DNA of 64,000 bases from the NCBI RefSeq assembly GCF_963678635.1, contig NC_087062.1, positions 63,091,253-63,155,252 on the forward strand, in the 5' to 3' direction. The notes beneath the pieces are model-generated. The model saw only the letters and a list, made by a program, of their open reading frames with translations, did not search any database and was not told the origin of the DNA. The translations under genes and the position numbers were made by a program. The stretch is from Symsagittifera roscoffensis (Eukaryota; Xenacoelomorpha; Acoela; Convolutidae). Numbering within the stretch: position 1 is the first letter of the stretch; every line of letters starts with the position of its first letter. Positions 19,946 to 30,081 of the stretch are shown one piece after another.

Positions 19946-19988
19946 ACAAACCACGCATCTAACTGCATCTCTCAGATGCGTGGTTTGT
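19946..19988. repeat. Perfect 15-bp hairpin
   Basis: ACAAACCACGCATCT (19946-19960) pairs perfectly with AGATGCGTGGTTTGT (19974-19988) around a 13-base loop. Nothing coding is nearby. Confidence 0.8.
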
Positions 19989-20195
19989 ATCTAACACAAA
20001 AATTTGCATCTAACACAAAAATTGTATGAAAAATTTTGCACACTTGTTAAAAAAACCAAAACAATTTTTGCATCTTGTAAATAAGTTTAATTAAAATTTT
20101 GCAAACTTGTTGAAAAAATCAAATCAAAATTTGCATCAAATATTCAATTATTAAAAGAAAAATTGACACGCTCACTATTTAAATTACCATAACCA

Positions 20196-20441
20196 TCAAA
20201 AAAAACAATCAACAATTTTCAACAAATCAGTCTCATACTTTGAGTGTCGAGCTTTTCGAATCCTTTCCAAAAAAGTTGATCCAAGAGTCTTAGTGGACGC
20301 AAGCTTCTGAGCAGAACTGAGGTAATGTCTTTTGAATTTTTTTCGCAGCAGACGTTTCTTTGCAACACTAGGTAATTTTTTCCGGTATTCTACATTCCAA
20401 GTTGTCTTCGACTGAACAAATCAATTGATATAAAACTTCAT
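20196..20441 (-). pseudogene. ORF E, small basic protein with in-frame TGA
   Basis: The minus-strand frame from the Met at 20441 (MKFYIN) meets a TGA after six codons, then is open for 74 codons: TTWNVEYRKKLPSVAKKR, RHYLSSAQKLASTK, FLERIRKARHSKYE, ending at TGA 20196-20198. It is very rich in Lys and Arg. No family is recognised. A DNA-binding role would be a guess. It is present once in the window. Confidence 0.35.
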
Positions 20442-20519
20442 CTCTTGATGAAAGAATTTTGGAATAAAATCTGTATTTGTATAAAGTATATATACAGTCA
20501 ACAAATTGATAAGTCAAAT

Positions 20520-20820
20520 GATTTTTATCTAATCTTTACAAAATTTGATCGAGCGATGATCCGATTGATACTGAGTGAAAAATGCAATTTTCCACTGGGC
20601 AGAATGTTGAATGGTTAGATACACAGTAGTCTTGGTTGACAATAAATTTTTCATAAAAGTTTTCTGAGACAGAGATAAAAAGAGATCTTGCATTGTATCC
20701 GAATAAAAAGTGGGATATGCTTGACACATAGCAGACGCCATCACCGATTACTTGTGGAAAATGATTTTTATCTACATTGAATTGCTTATATAGTAGTTCC
20801 ATCACCCACGCAATGTCCAT
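20520..20820 (-). pseudogene. ORF D copy 4, N-terminal part
   Basis: The 94-codon frame starts MDIAWVMELL and ends early at a changed codon. The Cys-rich C-terminal part is missing. Confidence 0.5.
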
Positions 20821-20970
20821 GTTTGGATCATCACCTACTCATTATTCCATATAAGGTAATAAACATTATTTGGAATGTACAGTGAGTCATCCACATTTCC
20901 TAATTTCTATATATTTACAAATTTTATTATTTTGAAATATCTACTACTGATCAGTTGGCTCTGAGTCTCA

Positions 20971-21507
20971 AGTCAAAAATGATTTCACGGAAGGATATCC
21001 TTCCCAACTATATTGAATTTGCTAAGAACCAAAAAAAGAAGTGGGGGAGTTTCTTGGTCCCAAAAACCCTACAACGGAAAAATTTACTTTGAACCATGCT
21101 TCCAATTACCAAAGAAAAATGAATCGGGACAAATCGAAAAAACCCAGCAAGTCTATCTTGATGAAAAAGAAAGGGAAAGGATATCAGCAATACGGAATAC
21201 TGTTATTCACGATGCTGAAAACCTTGGACTCATTCCTGTATTGGAACCCTATTCTGACAAAGACTCAACCATGGAGCAGGAACTTGCGAACTGTCATGCG
21301 GTGTATGACATAGCAAAATACAAAAAGAGAAGGGTGTGTGTCACAATCAAGAAGTACAGTGTGAACAAACCACCCTACTTTCAGATTCGACTGTTCACTG
21401 CGAAGGAGAACGAAGTCTTGAAGCAAGTTGCCTTTGTCAACTATACTTTAAACGAAATCAAAGAACTTGCCCAAGTCTTTATATTTGAGAACTGTAATGT
21501 TCAATAA
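20971..21507 (+). pseudogene. ORF B copy 4
   Basis: Same frameshift and native end as copy 3 (15692-16228), with a few substitutions. Confidence 0.55.
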
Positions 21508-21604
21508 GTTTGTTGAGTGATGTTATTATAGTAATGTGATTCAATTATTCATCTTTTTGAATCATTTTTTAAAAATTTCTTTGAGCTGAGCAGTATGAAT
21601 AAAG

Positions 21605-22330
21605 ATGAATAAATTATTTTCTACCAAAGAACGAGTTTTTATTTTGCTAGTTGGGCCGAGTCGATCTGGAAAATCGCATCTTATTTTTGATTGGTTAAAA
21701 ATTGGTACATTTCCACCAAAATATGAAAAAAAATTTTTTATTTTTATCAACATTATCAACCTCTTTATGGACAAATGCAAAGAAAAAATCTTAAATTTAT
21801 CCAAGGAGTTGAATTTGAACTGATTGAAAACCTTTTAATAAGGAACAAAATATTTGTTATTATCTGATGACTCTTGTGATGAAATTTCAAATTCTAAGCA
21901 GTTTGTAAAAGTTGCTACTGCTGGAAGACACAGGGGACTGAATACAAAATATATTAAGCATAACTTATTTCATTAAAGCAAATTGGGAAGAGATGTTGAG
22001 TTACAAAATACACATATGGTCTTGTTCAAGTCACCGAGAGATGTTTTACAAATCAAATTATTAAGTCAACAACTAGGTCTAGGATCATAATTGAAAGATT
22101 GGTATCAAGATGCAACATCTACCCCTTATGGTCATTTACTCATTGATTTAACTCCAAAAACAGTTGATTCGCTAAGAAATTGCACAAACAGTGGTTCAAA
22201 TTCATCAAAACTTTATCTACCAGCAGGAACAGAAACAATGTTTTTGGACGATGAGCATACAACACGTCTCTATACTCCCAATATTTCAAACATTTTCCCA
22301 AAAATTTCAGAAACACTTCATCCTCCATTG
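21605..22330 (+). pseudogene. Polinton packaging ATPase, copy 2
   Basis: The start MNKLFSTKERVFILLVG is intact here, unlike copy 1. The Walker A motif reads GPSRSGKS (Gly to Arg inside the loop). A frameshift near 21735, the shared TAA near 21976, and a further TAA near 22088 break it. Confidence 0.85.
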
Positions 22331-22541
22331 TCCAAAAAGTTTCATTCAATTCCTTAGAGAATGTCTACGAGGCAAGCTAAAGGATCTCCGAAAAGTAGAC
22401 GTAGTAAAATATCGAAGAGAAATATCAGAACTCACACGAAGAAGAACTTCACTGCATAAAAAAAAAACTGTATCAAGCTCGCCAAAAGGCTTACAATTAA
22501 TATCTGTTATCCCTCCTTTTGTCATTAAAAGATTGACGCAG
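22325..22541 (+). CDS. Small conserved ORF after ATPase, copy 2
   Basis: As at 18715-18939, with three codons deleted after FIQFLREC. Its end runs directly into the PX start. Confidence 0.5.
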
Positions 22542-22542
22542 T

Positions 22543-22953
22543 ATGGATCAGTTTGTTCTAATTCCTAACTCAATTTATCAATCACAAAGTACACTTCCAA
22601 AAAAACCAAAATTGGAACAAAAGCAAGAAAATGAAGAGGTTGTACAAAAAGATTTTGATTCTATTTACAGGGCTGTAAATGCGAAATTGAAAACGAGTAA
22701 CAAAAAGCACCTTATTGATTTAATTTTGAATTCTCCTGGAATTAGACTAAGTCAGTCAGAAAATATCAAATTAGATAATCGAGACAGAAAAGAATCAATT
22801 GCAGATTTTTTGTGTGCACTAAAGCGAAAAAATACCAACTTTCCCGATAATTACTTTACCATTTTAGAAGCAACTCAAATTCCACCTAAACTTGTTATCA
22901 AAAAGAATGCCAAAGCGAAATACAGAGGAACTTGGATACCGCTCAAAATCTGA
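22543..22953 (+). CDS. PX-type Polinton protein, copy 2
   Basis: 136 open codons, starting MDQFVLIPNSIYQSQ. It differs from copy 1 at scattered residues. It overlaps the integrase ATG at 22906. Confidence 0.65.
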   Translation: MDQFVLIPNSIYQSQSTLPKKPKLEQKQENEEVVQKDFDSIYRAVNAKLKTSNKKHLIDLILNSPGIRLSQSENIKLDNRDRKESIADFLCALKRKNTNFPDNYFTILEATQIPPKLVIKKNAKAKYRGTWIPLKI

Positions 22954-23850
22954 AAAAGTAGGTCTGAACAGGTTGTTTTCTACGGGTAGAGCTGCGTACG
23001 GTTCTGTGCGAAACTTGATTAAAGCAAGCGTGTGTCAAAAAAGAAAGTAGAACAGTTTTTACAAACCAAAACATCGTATACAAAACTTGGTCCCCCAATC
23101 AGACGTTTCCGAAAGCATCAAGTTTTTTCAAAATATATCAATGAAATTTGGTGTATGGATTTGGCATTTGTGGACAAACTAGCGAGTCAAAACAAGGGAG
23201 TCAAACATTTATTGGTTGCTGTTGATGTTTTTTTTTGCGATTTGTAAGAGTTCGAACCATGAAAACTAATATTGCTAAAGACATACTGCAAGCTTTCAAA
23301 AAAAATGATTTCTCGAAAAAACACTGCTGAAAAACTTTGTGTTGATAAAAAAACAGAATATGGAAAAACTTTCAAAAAATTAGCATGGAAAAAAAACATT
23401 GAAGTTTACTCGACAATGAGTGAAACAAAAGCTGCATTTGCAGAGAGAGCCATTCAACTATTAAAACACATTATTTACCGCTACATAGAAGATCACGGTG
23501 AAAAATTCATTCACTAGTTGCCGCTTTTTGTGTCTACAATGAATTGTCACATCAAAAGATCTATTGCAAAATCACCTAAAGATGTCAAGAATTTTGATTT
23601 CCTCTCAATTCTGTACAATAAACCTCTAACAAGGTATAGGAAACTATAACTCAAAGTTGGAGACAGAGTGAGAATTTCGAGGAATGATATTCCGTTCCGA
23701 AAAGGATACAAACCACAATTTACAGATGAAATTTTTGAAATTTCGGCAAAATCTTATAAAAAGTCTCCAATATACATCATCAAAGTTCTTGAAAAAGAAG
23801 AAATTCTGGGAAAATTTTATGAAAAAGAGCTGAGAAAAAGTTCAGATTAA
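22906..23850 (+). pseudogene. Polinton integrase (retroviral type, DDE), copy 1
   Basis: This is the DDE integrase that inserts the element with a 6-bp duplication. The order is: N-terminal basic part with AAYGSVRN; then KTSYTKLGPPIRRF; first Asp in IWCMDLAFVD (about 23155); second Asp in VDKKTEYG (about 23345); Glu in AAFAERAIQ (about 23440); and a C-terminal chromatin/DNA-binding-type block with RISRNDIPFRKGYKPQF, GKFYEKEL. Frameshifts at about 23035, 23240 and 23300 and stops at 23517 and 23648 disable it. It overlaps the end of the PX gene. Confidence 0.9.
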
Positions 23851-23893
23851 AGGTAAATCATTTTTTAAACTAAATTTCTATAAATCAGTTGTC

Positions 23894-24727
23894 ATGGATT
23901 CTTTTACTATTGAGTTAGTTTCCAACGCTTCTTTCAATTGTTATCCGAGTAACAGTCTTAGTTCTTTTACAAACTTTCTACGCGATCAAATACATTTGAA
24001 AGGAGAATGGGAGGTTGCTATTTCAGAAATAACTTACCCCTCTTTGTACCAAAATGTTACTGAGGGAAAAATTTTATTCGTAGATGGTAGAGAAAGTTTT
24101 GAGGAGAAAAGAAAGATTGTACCGATGCATATTGAACCAGGATTGTAGCCAACTATTGTTGATATAGTTGTAACCATGAACAACAAAAATTGGGAACGTC
24201 TAGGTGCTCAAGTTTTTGAATATAATGGAATCTATGTATCAGAAAAGGTATATAAAATTACTCAAAAGGTTGCCGTTCATTTACCTGAGAATCAATCAGT
24301 GTATATTATTCAAAGTTCTGACTTGAGTTACATTTTTGGTTGTGATTTAATACAAAAACAAACAGGGGTTATTATGAAAGGAAAAGGACCACCTTATCCT
24401 CAGTATTCCTACGACATTATAAGAATACATTCTTTGATGATATATAGTGATATTATAGAATAAAACATAGTCGGTGCTACAAAAACTCCATTTTTGCGTT
24501 GTATTCCATTCATCTCCAAATTAAAAGGTGGAGATATAATTTCTACAGGACAGTACATGAATTATCAGTCTTTCACAAGTTTACAGTTTAAAAAACTATT
24601 GAAAAATTTTTTCCATAGCATCAAGATAGAAATAAGAGATAGAACCGGTAAAAAAACTCCTTTTGTGTCCGTAGGAATTACTCGAGTTGTTCTCTTGTTC
24701 CGCAAGATTTCGAATAATCATTTTTGA
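23894..24727 (+). pseudogene. PY-type Polinton virion protein, copy 1
   Basis: One frame runs for 277 codons with two stops (TAG 24146-24148 and TAA 24461-24463). It starts MDSFTIELVSNASFNCY and contains WEVAISEITYPSLYQNV, KVAVHLPENQSVYI and TGQYMNYQSFTSLQF. This is the conserved protein found just upstream of the capsid genes in animal Polintons; related proteins have been proposed as minor capsid (penton-like) components, which I do not verify here. Both stops recur in copy 2. Confidence 0.75.
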
Positions 24728-24744
24728 TTTAAACTTCATACGAA

Positions 24745-25130
24745 ATGGTTGCTCAAAATTTATCTGATTTCCCGATTTTTTGAGGACATGCAAGACAGCG
24801 TGGAAAAGGTTTGGGAGCTCTTGCGCAAAGTCCCCTTGCGTTGCTGGGAGAACTGCAATCCCCTTTATTAAAAAATATATAATCTCAGCTGCGAGAAGAA
24901 TTGGGGCAGATTTGTTTGAAATTGCTGCTCCAGAGATTGGGGAAATTGTTAGTGGACGTAATCAACTCAAAACATTTGCAAAAGATGTGGGAACAAAAAC
25001 AGTTCGGAAACAATTGGGAGGTGGAAAAAAGAATTAAGAACGTAGAACTGGTGGAACCAGATCCATTTCTCGAAAAAGTAGATCAAAATACAGTCGCTCT
25101 CGCAAAGACATTTTTGACAATAGAAAATGA
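24745..25130 (+). pseudogene. Basic core-like (pX-like) protein, copy 1
   Basis: It starts MVAQNLSDFPIF, followed by an in-frame TGA (24781-24783), then RQRGKGFG, a hydrophobic stretch RTAIPFIKKY, then VSGRNQLKTFAKDV, KQLGGGKK and an Arg/Ser-rich tail. This pattern matches a small basic Polinton protein likened to adenovirus core proteins. An 11-bp gain near 24827-24838, absent in copy 2, adds a frameshift. A TAA follows GGGKKN. The final TGA overlaps the capsid ATG (ATGA). Confidence 0.65.
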
Positions 25131-26429
25131 GTGTAAACCAAAGTCATTTTTGGTACGGGGCTTTTAGAAATTCTTCATTGGAGACTTTTGATAAAGTCCC
25201 AGTTTTGGAAACAATTATGTCATCTTACACACAAGGAGTGTTCCCCAGCACTTCTCTAGATGAAGGCAGTATTGAGTTTGAAATTGAAACAGATCGCAAC
25301 ATCTACTTGGATATACGTGATACCCATCTTGGTTTTAAGCTTCATTTATTCAAAGGAAGATTGTTCGATGCTTTCAAAAAATAAAAAGCAGAACATAAAG
25401 CAAAATCGGAGGAAGATTCAGATGAGGAACCACAAACTTACTTAACTTATGTAAACAATCTACTACATTCTCTGTTCTTCAACCGTGAAGTTTATTTAAT
25501 AATACAATGGTTTACAACGCCAGTGGTTTACATCCTCATAAGGCACAAATGTCGAACGAATTTAACTCGTCAGCAGTGAGAAATGAAGCAATATTTGCTT
25601 GTCATGGATACAGTTTTGAACATTATCCTGATGCTTTTGATATGCATCCATTCACTGATAGAGCAAATTCCTTAGAAACAGGGATAACTTTTTCACTCTA
25701 TGGGAGGCTCGTCATTGATTGGTTTACTTGCGAAAAATTGTTGCTGCCAAATACCAAAGTTCGAATTAAACTTATTCGAGCTATACCTAATTTTTACATG
25801 CTATCTGATAACCCAAATGTCAGTCTGAAAATTGTTGACTGTTCGCTGTTTACTAGAAGAGTTCTAGTTGCTGAACCTAATCATCATAACTTGCAATGGA
25901 ATCTGGAAAGAGAACCTGCTCAATACAATTACATGGAAACTATAGCAAGAACCTTTATCATTCCATCTGGTCAAAACCAGTTCATTCAAGAAAATATTTT
26001 CAATAACGCTCCAATAAGGAGAATAGCTGCTGCAATGAATACAAATTCAACTGCTGCAGGATCTTTTCATGAAAACCCTTTCAGCTATCAGACATTTCAT
26101 TTAAGAGGACTTATTCGGGGTGGAAGAGCAATTGTTTCATTAGATACAACTTCTCCTTGTCGACCTTGTGTTACAACAATGAAAGCATTGCAGTTTAATG
26201 AAGAATTCCCAGCTCTTCCTATGGAAGATTTTCAAAATCACTACTTTCTAGTTTTCGATTTGACTTCACTAGAGAACAGTTGCATTATCCAGAACTTAGT
26301 GGAGAAAGCTTGAGATTAGAAATGTTTTTCCAGTTTCCCTAGGAGCAAGTAACGAAAGTGATAGTCTTGGGAGAAAGACTATCAAATGTCCAAATCGACA
26401 AATTTGGAACAGTCGCTAAAAATGGTTAG
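25127..26429 (+). pseudogene. Polinton major capsid protein, copy 1
   Basis: This is the jelly-roll major capsid protein of Polintons (F54H12.2-like in invertebrate annotations). The N-terminus is MSVNQSHFWYGAFRNSS. There is a stop after FDAFKK (25382-25384), a one-base loss near 25497, then a long open part from 25507 (268 codons) with MSNEFNSSAVRNEA, LLPNTKVRIKLIR, LQWNLEREPAQYNYMET and FIIPSGQNQFIQENIF. Near 26275 and again near 26340 the frame shifts; the true end is TAG at 26427-26429. It starts in ATGA overlap with the core-like gene. Confidence 0.9.
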
Positions 26430-27167
26430 TTTTTTTTGAGTTTTCAGGTTCGTATAAAAGTGTTGTAACTTTTTTGGGATATTCAATGTTTTTGTCTCTG
26501 TACTATCTATTTTGTTTTTCTTCAGACTTAAATCTCCAGAAAAAGCAGATAATGAATGCTGTTTAATTGAAAACCCAAGAAATTTTTTCAACCTAGACTG
26601 TAAACCAGTGTTAAATAATCTTTGTCCAGTTCACAAGTTTTGAGTATGGGACTTTGTTGATTCAATACATAAATCTGCGTAAGTCAACTTTATTTTTTTC
26701 AACCTAAATTACCATATCAAACTATATATTTATTTGTTTCAGATGTAAACTAGCTAACAATTGCAAAGATGGATAATTTTTCACTTCTGTAAACTATTGA
26801 AAGAATTCCTGAATTCAGGTTCAAGTACATGAGATCTTACCCTTCCGATAACGTTCCTCGACTAACAAAATACTCTTTTGCAATTGTTAACTCAGCCCCA
26901 AGCAATGATAGAGGGGAACACTGGATCATGATAGCACGATTGGACAAAACTTACTTTTTTGCTGATTCTTTGGGTCGAAAAAGAACAATATATTCCGTTC
27001 TAACAAATAAAAATTGGCGAATGGTTCTCAGAAAACTACAAAAAACTGATAATTTGTGTGGATTTTACGCAATTTATTCAGCATTTCTTCTTTTTAAATT
27101 CTACCCGAGAAACTTGAATAAAATTCATGATGTACATCTTTTGAATTTTATAAGTAATTTTATGTAA
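26430..27167 (+). pseudogene. Adenain-like cysteine protease (PRO), copy 1
   Basis: This is the maturation protease. The open part (26829-27167, 112 codons) holds the catalytic His in GEHWI, an Asp in FADSLG, and the Cys in NLCGFYAIYS, in adenain order. The upstream N-terminal part lies in short pieces separated by intron-like stretches: TTTTTCTTCAG near 26525, and GTAAGT (26679) to TTTGTTTCAG (26742). The family's N-terminus is therefore probably split by spliceosomal introns and also carries stops. Confidence 0.8.
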
Positions 27168-27202
27168 ATATAAAGTTTTTTATTTGTAAGTGTAACTTAT
27201 GG

Positions 27203-27754
27203 CAGTAAATTTACTATATGACGCAGTGATTTATTTATTTTCTTTGTATTTTAAGTTTTTTTTCTCAAATTTTTGACTTTTTTTGAAGTTTCAGTAGGTT
27301 TCAGCTTTGCTTCAAGTAGATAGAAAGTAGATTATCTAATAAATTAGGCAGAATTATAGCTAATCTTATCGTGTTTTGAAGTTTTTTGAAAATACCCAAA
27401 AACTTACCATTCACTTACCATGTTCCAAAAAACTATTTAAAAGACCTTCATCACACAATCTACACGTAATTAACCTTTGATATTTACAAATTAGATAACA
27501 CGCGCCAAAAATTTTGCGAAAAAAACTAGACATTTCCACTCAAAAACCAAAAAAAAAAACGTTTTTCTTACCATTATCTTACCATCACACAAACCATAAA
27601 ACCTTACCATTAGTATTCCCTATCTTAATACATTGTAAACTCTATACCCAATCTTAATACATAGCATCGAAGACCATAAATCTATAACGTGTCTTAATAC
27701 ATGGGGTCTTCCATGCTCCCCCCTCCCCCCTGATCACCTCCAACATCTACTACT
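27203..27754 (-). repeat. Polinton right terminal inverted repeat
   Basis: Inverted relative to 338-866. It ends CCAACATCTACTACT and contains a C-rich run matching the left poly-G tract. Confidence 0.93.
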
Positions 27755-27760
27755 AGTAGC
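27755..27760. repeat. Target-site duplication, right (AGTAGC)
   Basis: Identical to 332-337. Confidence 0.9.
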
Positions 27761-28843
27761 ATAACATAATTTCATTTCACTTTTCTGCTTACACACTGCC
27801 AACAAAAAATCGCCAAACAATTGAGTTGACCTCCACAGACGGTAAAAGCTCCAAATCTATGGAAAAATACTAGTCATACAAATTTCATGCATTTTGCTGA
27901 AAAGGTATCATCGAGTTTCAAAGAACTTTTCTTTTGTTTTGGCATAACAGTCGGTATATGGTCATAAAAAAAGAAAGCCTCCTGTCCTAAATCCTAAAGT
28001 CATTTGTTCTTCGCCTGCTCATTAATTCGCCTGCTCGCTCTTTTTTTCGCGAAAAATTAATAATAGTGTAAAACAACACCTACATACTTCAATTATTCTT
28101 TCTTTCGACTATATCACAAAATGATGAGAAAGACCAACAGCGTGAATAGTTTTTTTTGCACTTTTTTTTTACTCCACTAACAACTTTTAAACGGAACAGT
28201 GTCAATTAGAAAATAATGTTGAAGCTATTCCTGTCGTGATTTGAATTCTTGATAACAAGAAAAAAAGTAGTCTAAAAAAAATTAGATGTCATTTTGATTC
28301 ACGAATTCTTTTAAATATTTCCAAGTTTGGTGAAGATCGGATAACTTCTCTTCATTTTAACGAAGATTTGTTTCGGATATGAATCTAATGCAAGTTTTAA
28401 TTACCTTGAATCCTGTGGCGGTGACCTTTCTTTTGACTTTTTCTCCAATTTTTGAATCGAAGAAAGAGACGGAACAGTTTCCTTGGCGTGGTTTTTTTTT
28501 CAAATAAAATTTGAACAACAACTTGCCGTCTTGAACAATTTTCTAATACCACTTGGAAGGTTTTGAAGTGCTGAGCTTAATTTTGAAAAAAAAATTCAAC
28601 TGGAATTATTTTAGCAAAGGTTTCAAATAAAGTTTGTTGAAAACTTTTCTCTAAACTTTTTTGATGGACGCTTAAAGAAATTCAGACATATCAGGTTCAA
28701 TCAAGGTTTTGTGGTCGATGTAGTAATTTGTCTTACCATTTTTAAGAAAAAAAATTATAGAACGCCTAAAATATTTCTGTTCGAAAAAAAATTATAAACC
28801 TAAATTTAGTCTAATCCAATGTACCTTAACAATTCATATAAAT
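27761..28843. other. Right flank of Polinton, no gene seen
   Basis: AT-rich sequence with no open frame I trust. It is repeated at 39557-40637. Confidence 0.6.
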
Positions 28844-30081
28844 AGTGGATGTTGGGCTGAGCAAGGGGAGGGGCGTGGAGCAGACTACATGTATTAACAT
28901 ACGTTATAGATTTACGGTCTGCCGCGCTATGTTTTAAAACTGAGTATAGAGTCTTAATGTATTAGATCAGGAATAGAATTGGTAACGTTTCAGTGTTTCT
29001 GTCATAGTATGAGAATGGTAAGATAAAGTTTTTTTTTATAAATTTTCCCGTGGATTTTGTATGGAAATCTCAATTTTTTTTGCAATAAAAAGAGGCGCAA
29101 CATATAATTGCTGAAATTTTTTTGGGCATTATTGGTACAGTGTATATTGAAATCAAAATTGTATGCTGATTGGTGTCATGGTAAGACAATGGTAAGAGTT
29201 CTGCAAAAATTCTTCCCATGTTCCATTGTCTCAGCATGTTACCAATAAACACTCTCTGGTTTTTTATGTACATTCTACTCATCAAAACAACACAATTTTG
29301 AAACAATTATTTTACGTGTCCGATTTTTTTGCAAAAAATCTCGCGATTTCCATTCAAAAACTAAAAAAAAAAACTATTAGCTATTTTTACCCAAAAAACA
29401 ACCCAAGATGATCGAGTTCATGCAAGAAGTTTGAGTTCATGAGAACTGATGCAGTGTAATTGTAGTATAGGCTACTCAGTGTTTTATTGATTTTATCAAA
29501 CTATTCTATAAAGTTGCTGTAAATTTTTATAAGATGCAGTGATTTTTAAACTTTCCTTACTTAATTTTTTTCTCAACAACCTCGATTCTTTTTTCACTTT
29601 TCAGGAGGTTTTAACAAAGTTGTTGCAATTTGTAACACTCTACAAAAGCTAAAAATCAAAATTGGTCATCAAAGTTTTATTTTTTGAAAATAAAAACTAA
29701 GAAAATCTCATTTTTTCTGCAAAAACTCTTCCCTGTTCCATTGTTTTAGCATGCTACCAATAAACTTTCTATGGTTTTTTATGCACGCACTACTCATAAA
29801 ACATAACAATTTTTTACCAATTATTTTACGTGCCCGTTACGAATAAACCAATTATTCTAGAGATTTCCATTCAAAAACCACAAAAAAAAACTATTTTATC
29901 CTACCAACCTCTTACCATGACACATAGACTGAAACCTTACCAACTCTATTCCTTATTCAAACACATTGTAGACTCTATAACCAATTTCAATACATAGCGC
30001 GGCAGACTGTAAATGTATAACGCATGTAATGCATGAGGTCTGCCCCACTCCTTCCCCCTCTGCTCAGCCCCAACATTTTCG
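28844..30081. mobile_element. TIR-only (miniature) Polinton derivative, copy 1
   Basis: The left end (AGTGGATGTTGGGCTGAGC) and the inverted right end (GCTCAGCCCCAACAT) resemble the Polinton TIR in layout: the GATGTTGG start, G-rich block, GTTATAGATTTACGGTC, ATGTATTA words, GGTAAG words, and the GCAGTGATTT inner end. Two TIRs of about 600 bp sit almost back to back with nothing coding between. This looks like a deletion derivative of a related Polinton family. No clean target-site duplication was found. Confidence 0.7.

Larger units (their letters stand above)
19579..20504. other. Rearrangement spacer with TIR fragment and hairpin
   Basis: This joins the chimeric fragment to the second partial copy. 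It contains a 20-bp match to the TIR (19804-19823 equals 457-476), repeated TTGCATCT/AAATTTTGCA words, a strong hairpin, and one basic ORF on the minus strand. Confidence 0.6.
20505..22953. repeat. Second partial copy of 15224-19351, lacking 1.66 kb
   Basis: The order ORF D, ORF B, ATPase, small ORF, PX repeats that of 15224-19351 with many substitutions, but without 16321-17985. From here the element continues into the full-length integrase. Confidence 0.9.
338..27754. mobile_element. Polinton/Maverick DNA transposon (virus-like), decayed
   Basis: The element is bounded by long inverted repeats and a perfect 6-bp target-site duplication. It carries the full Polinton hallmark set: family-B polymerase, retroviral-type integrase, FtsK/HerA-like packaging ATPase, adenain-type cysteine protease, major capsid protein, and the PX, PY and basic core-like proteins. 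Its length is 27.4 kb against a usual 15-20 kb. The excess comes from a tandem triplication (4753-16175) and a second partial duplication (20505-22953). All core genes carry stops or frameshifts, so the element is not autonomous as it stands. Identification rests on gene content and termini; the subfamily is not assigned. Confidence 0.96.

Noticed and set aside
28844-28850. 6-bp target duplication for the mini-Polinton
   Set aside because: Candidate flanks (ATAAAT and ATTTTT) do not match well enough to claim one.
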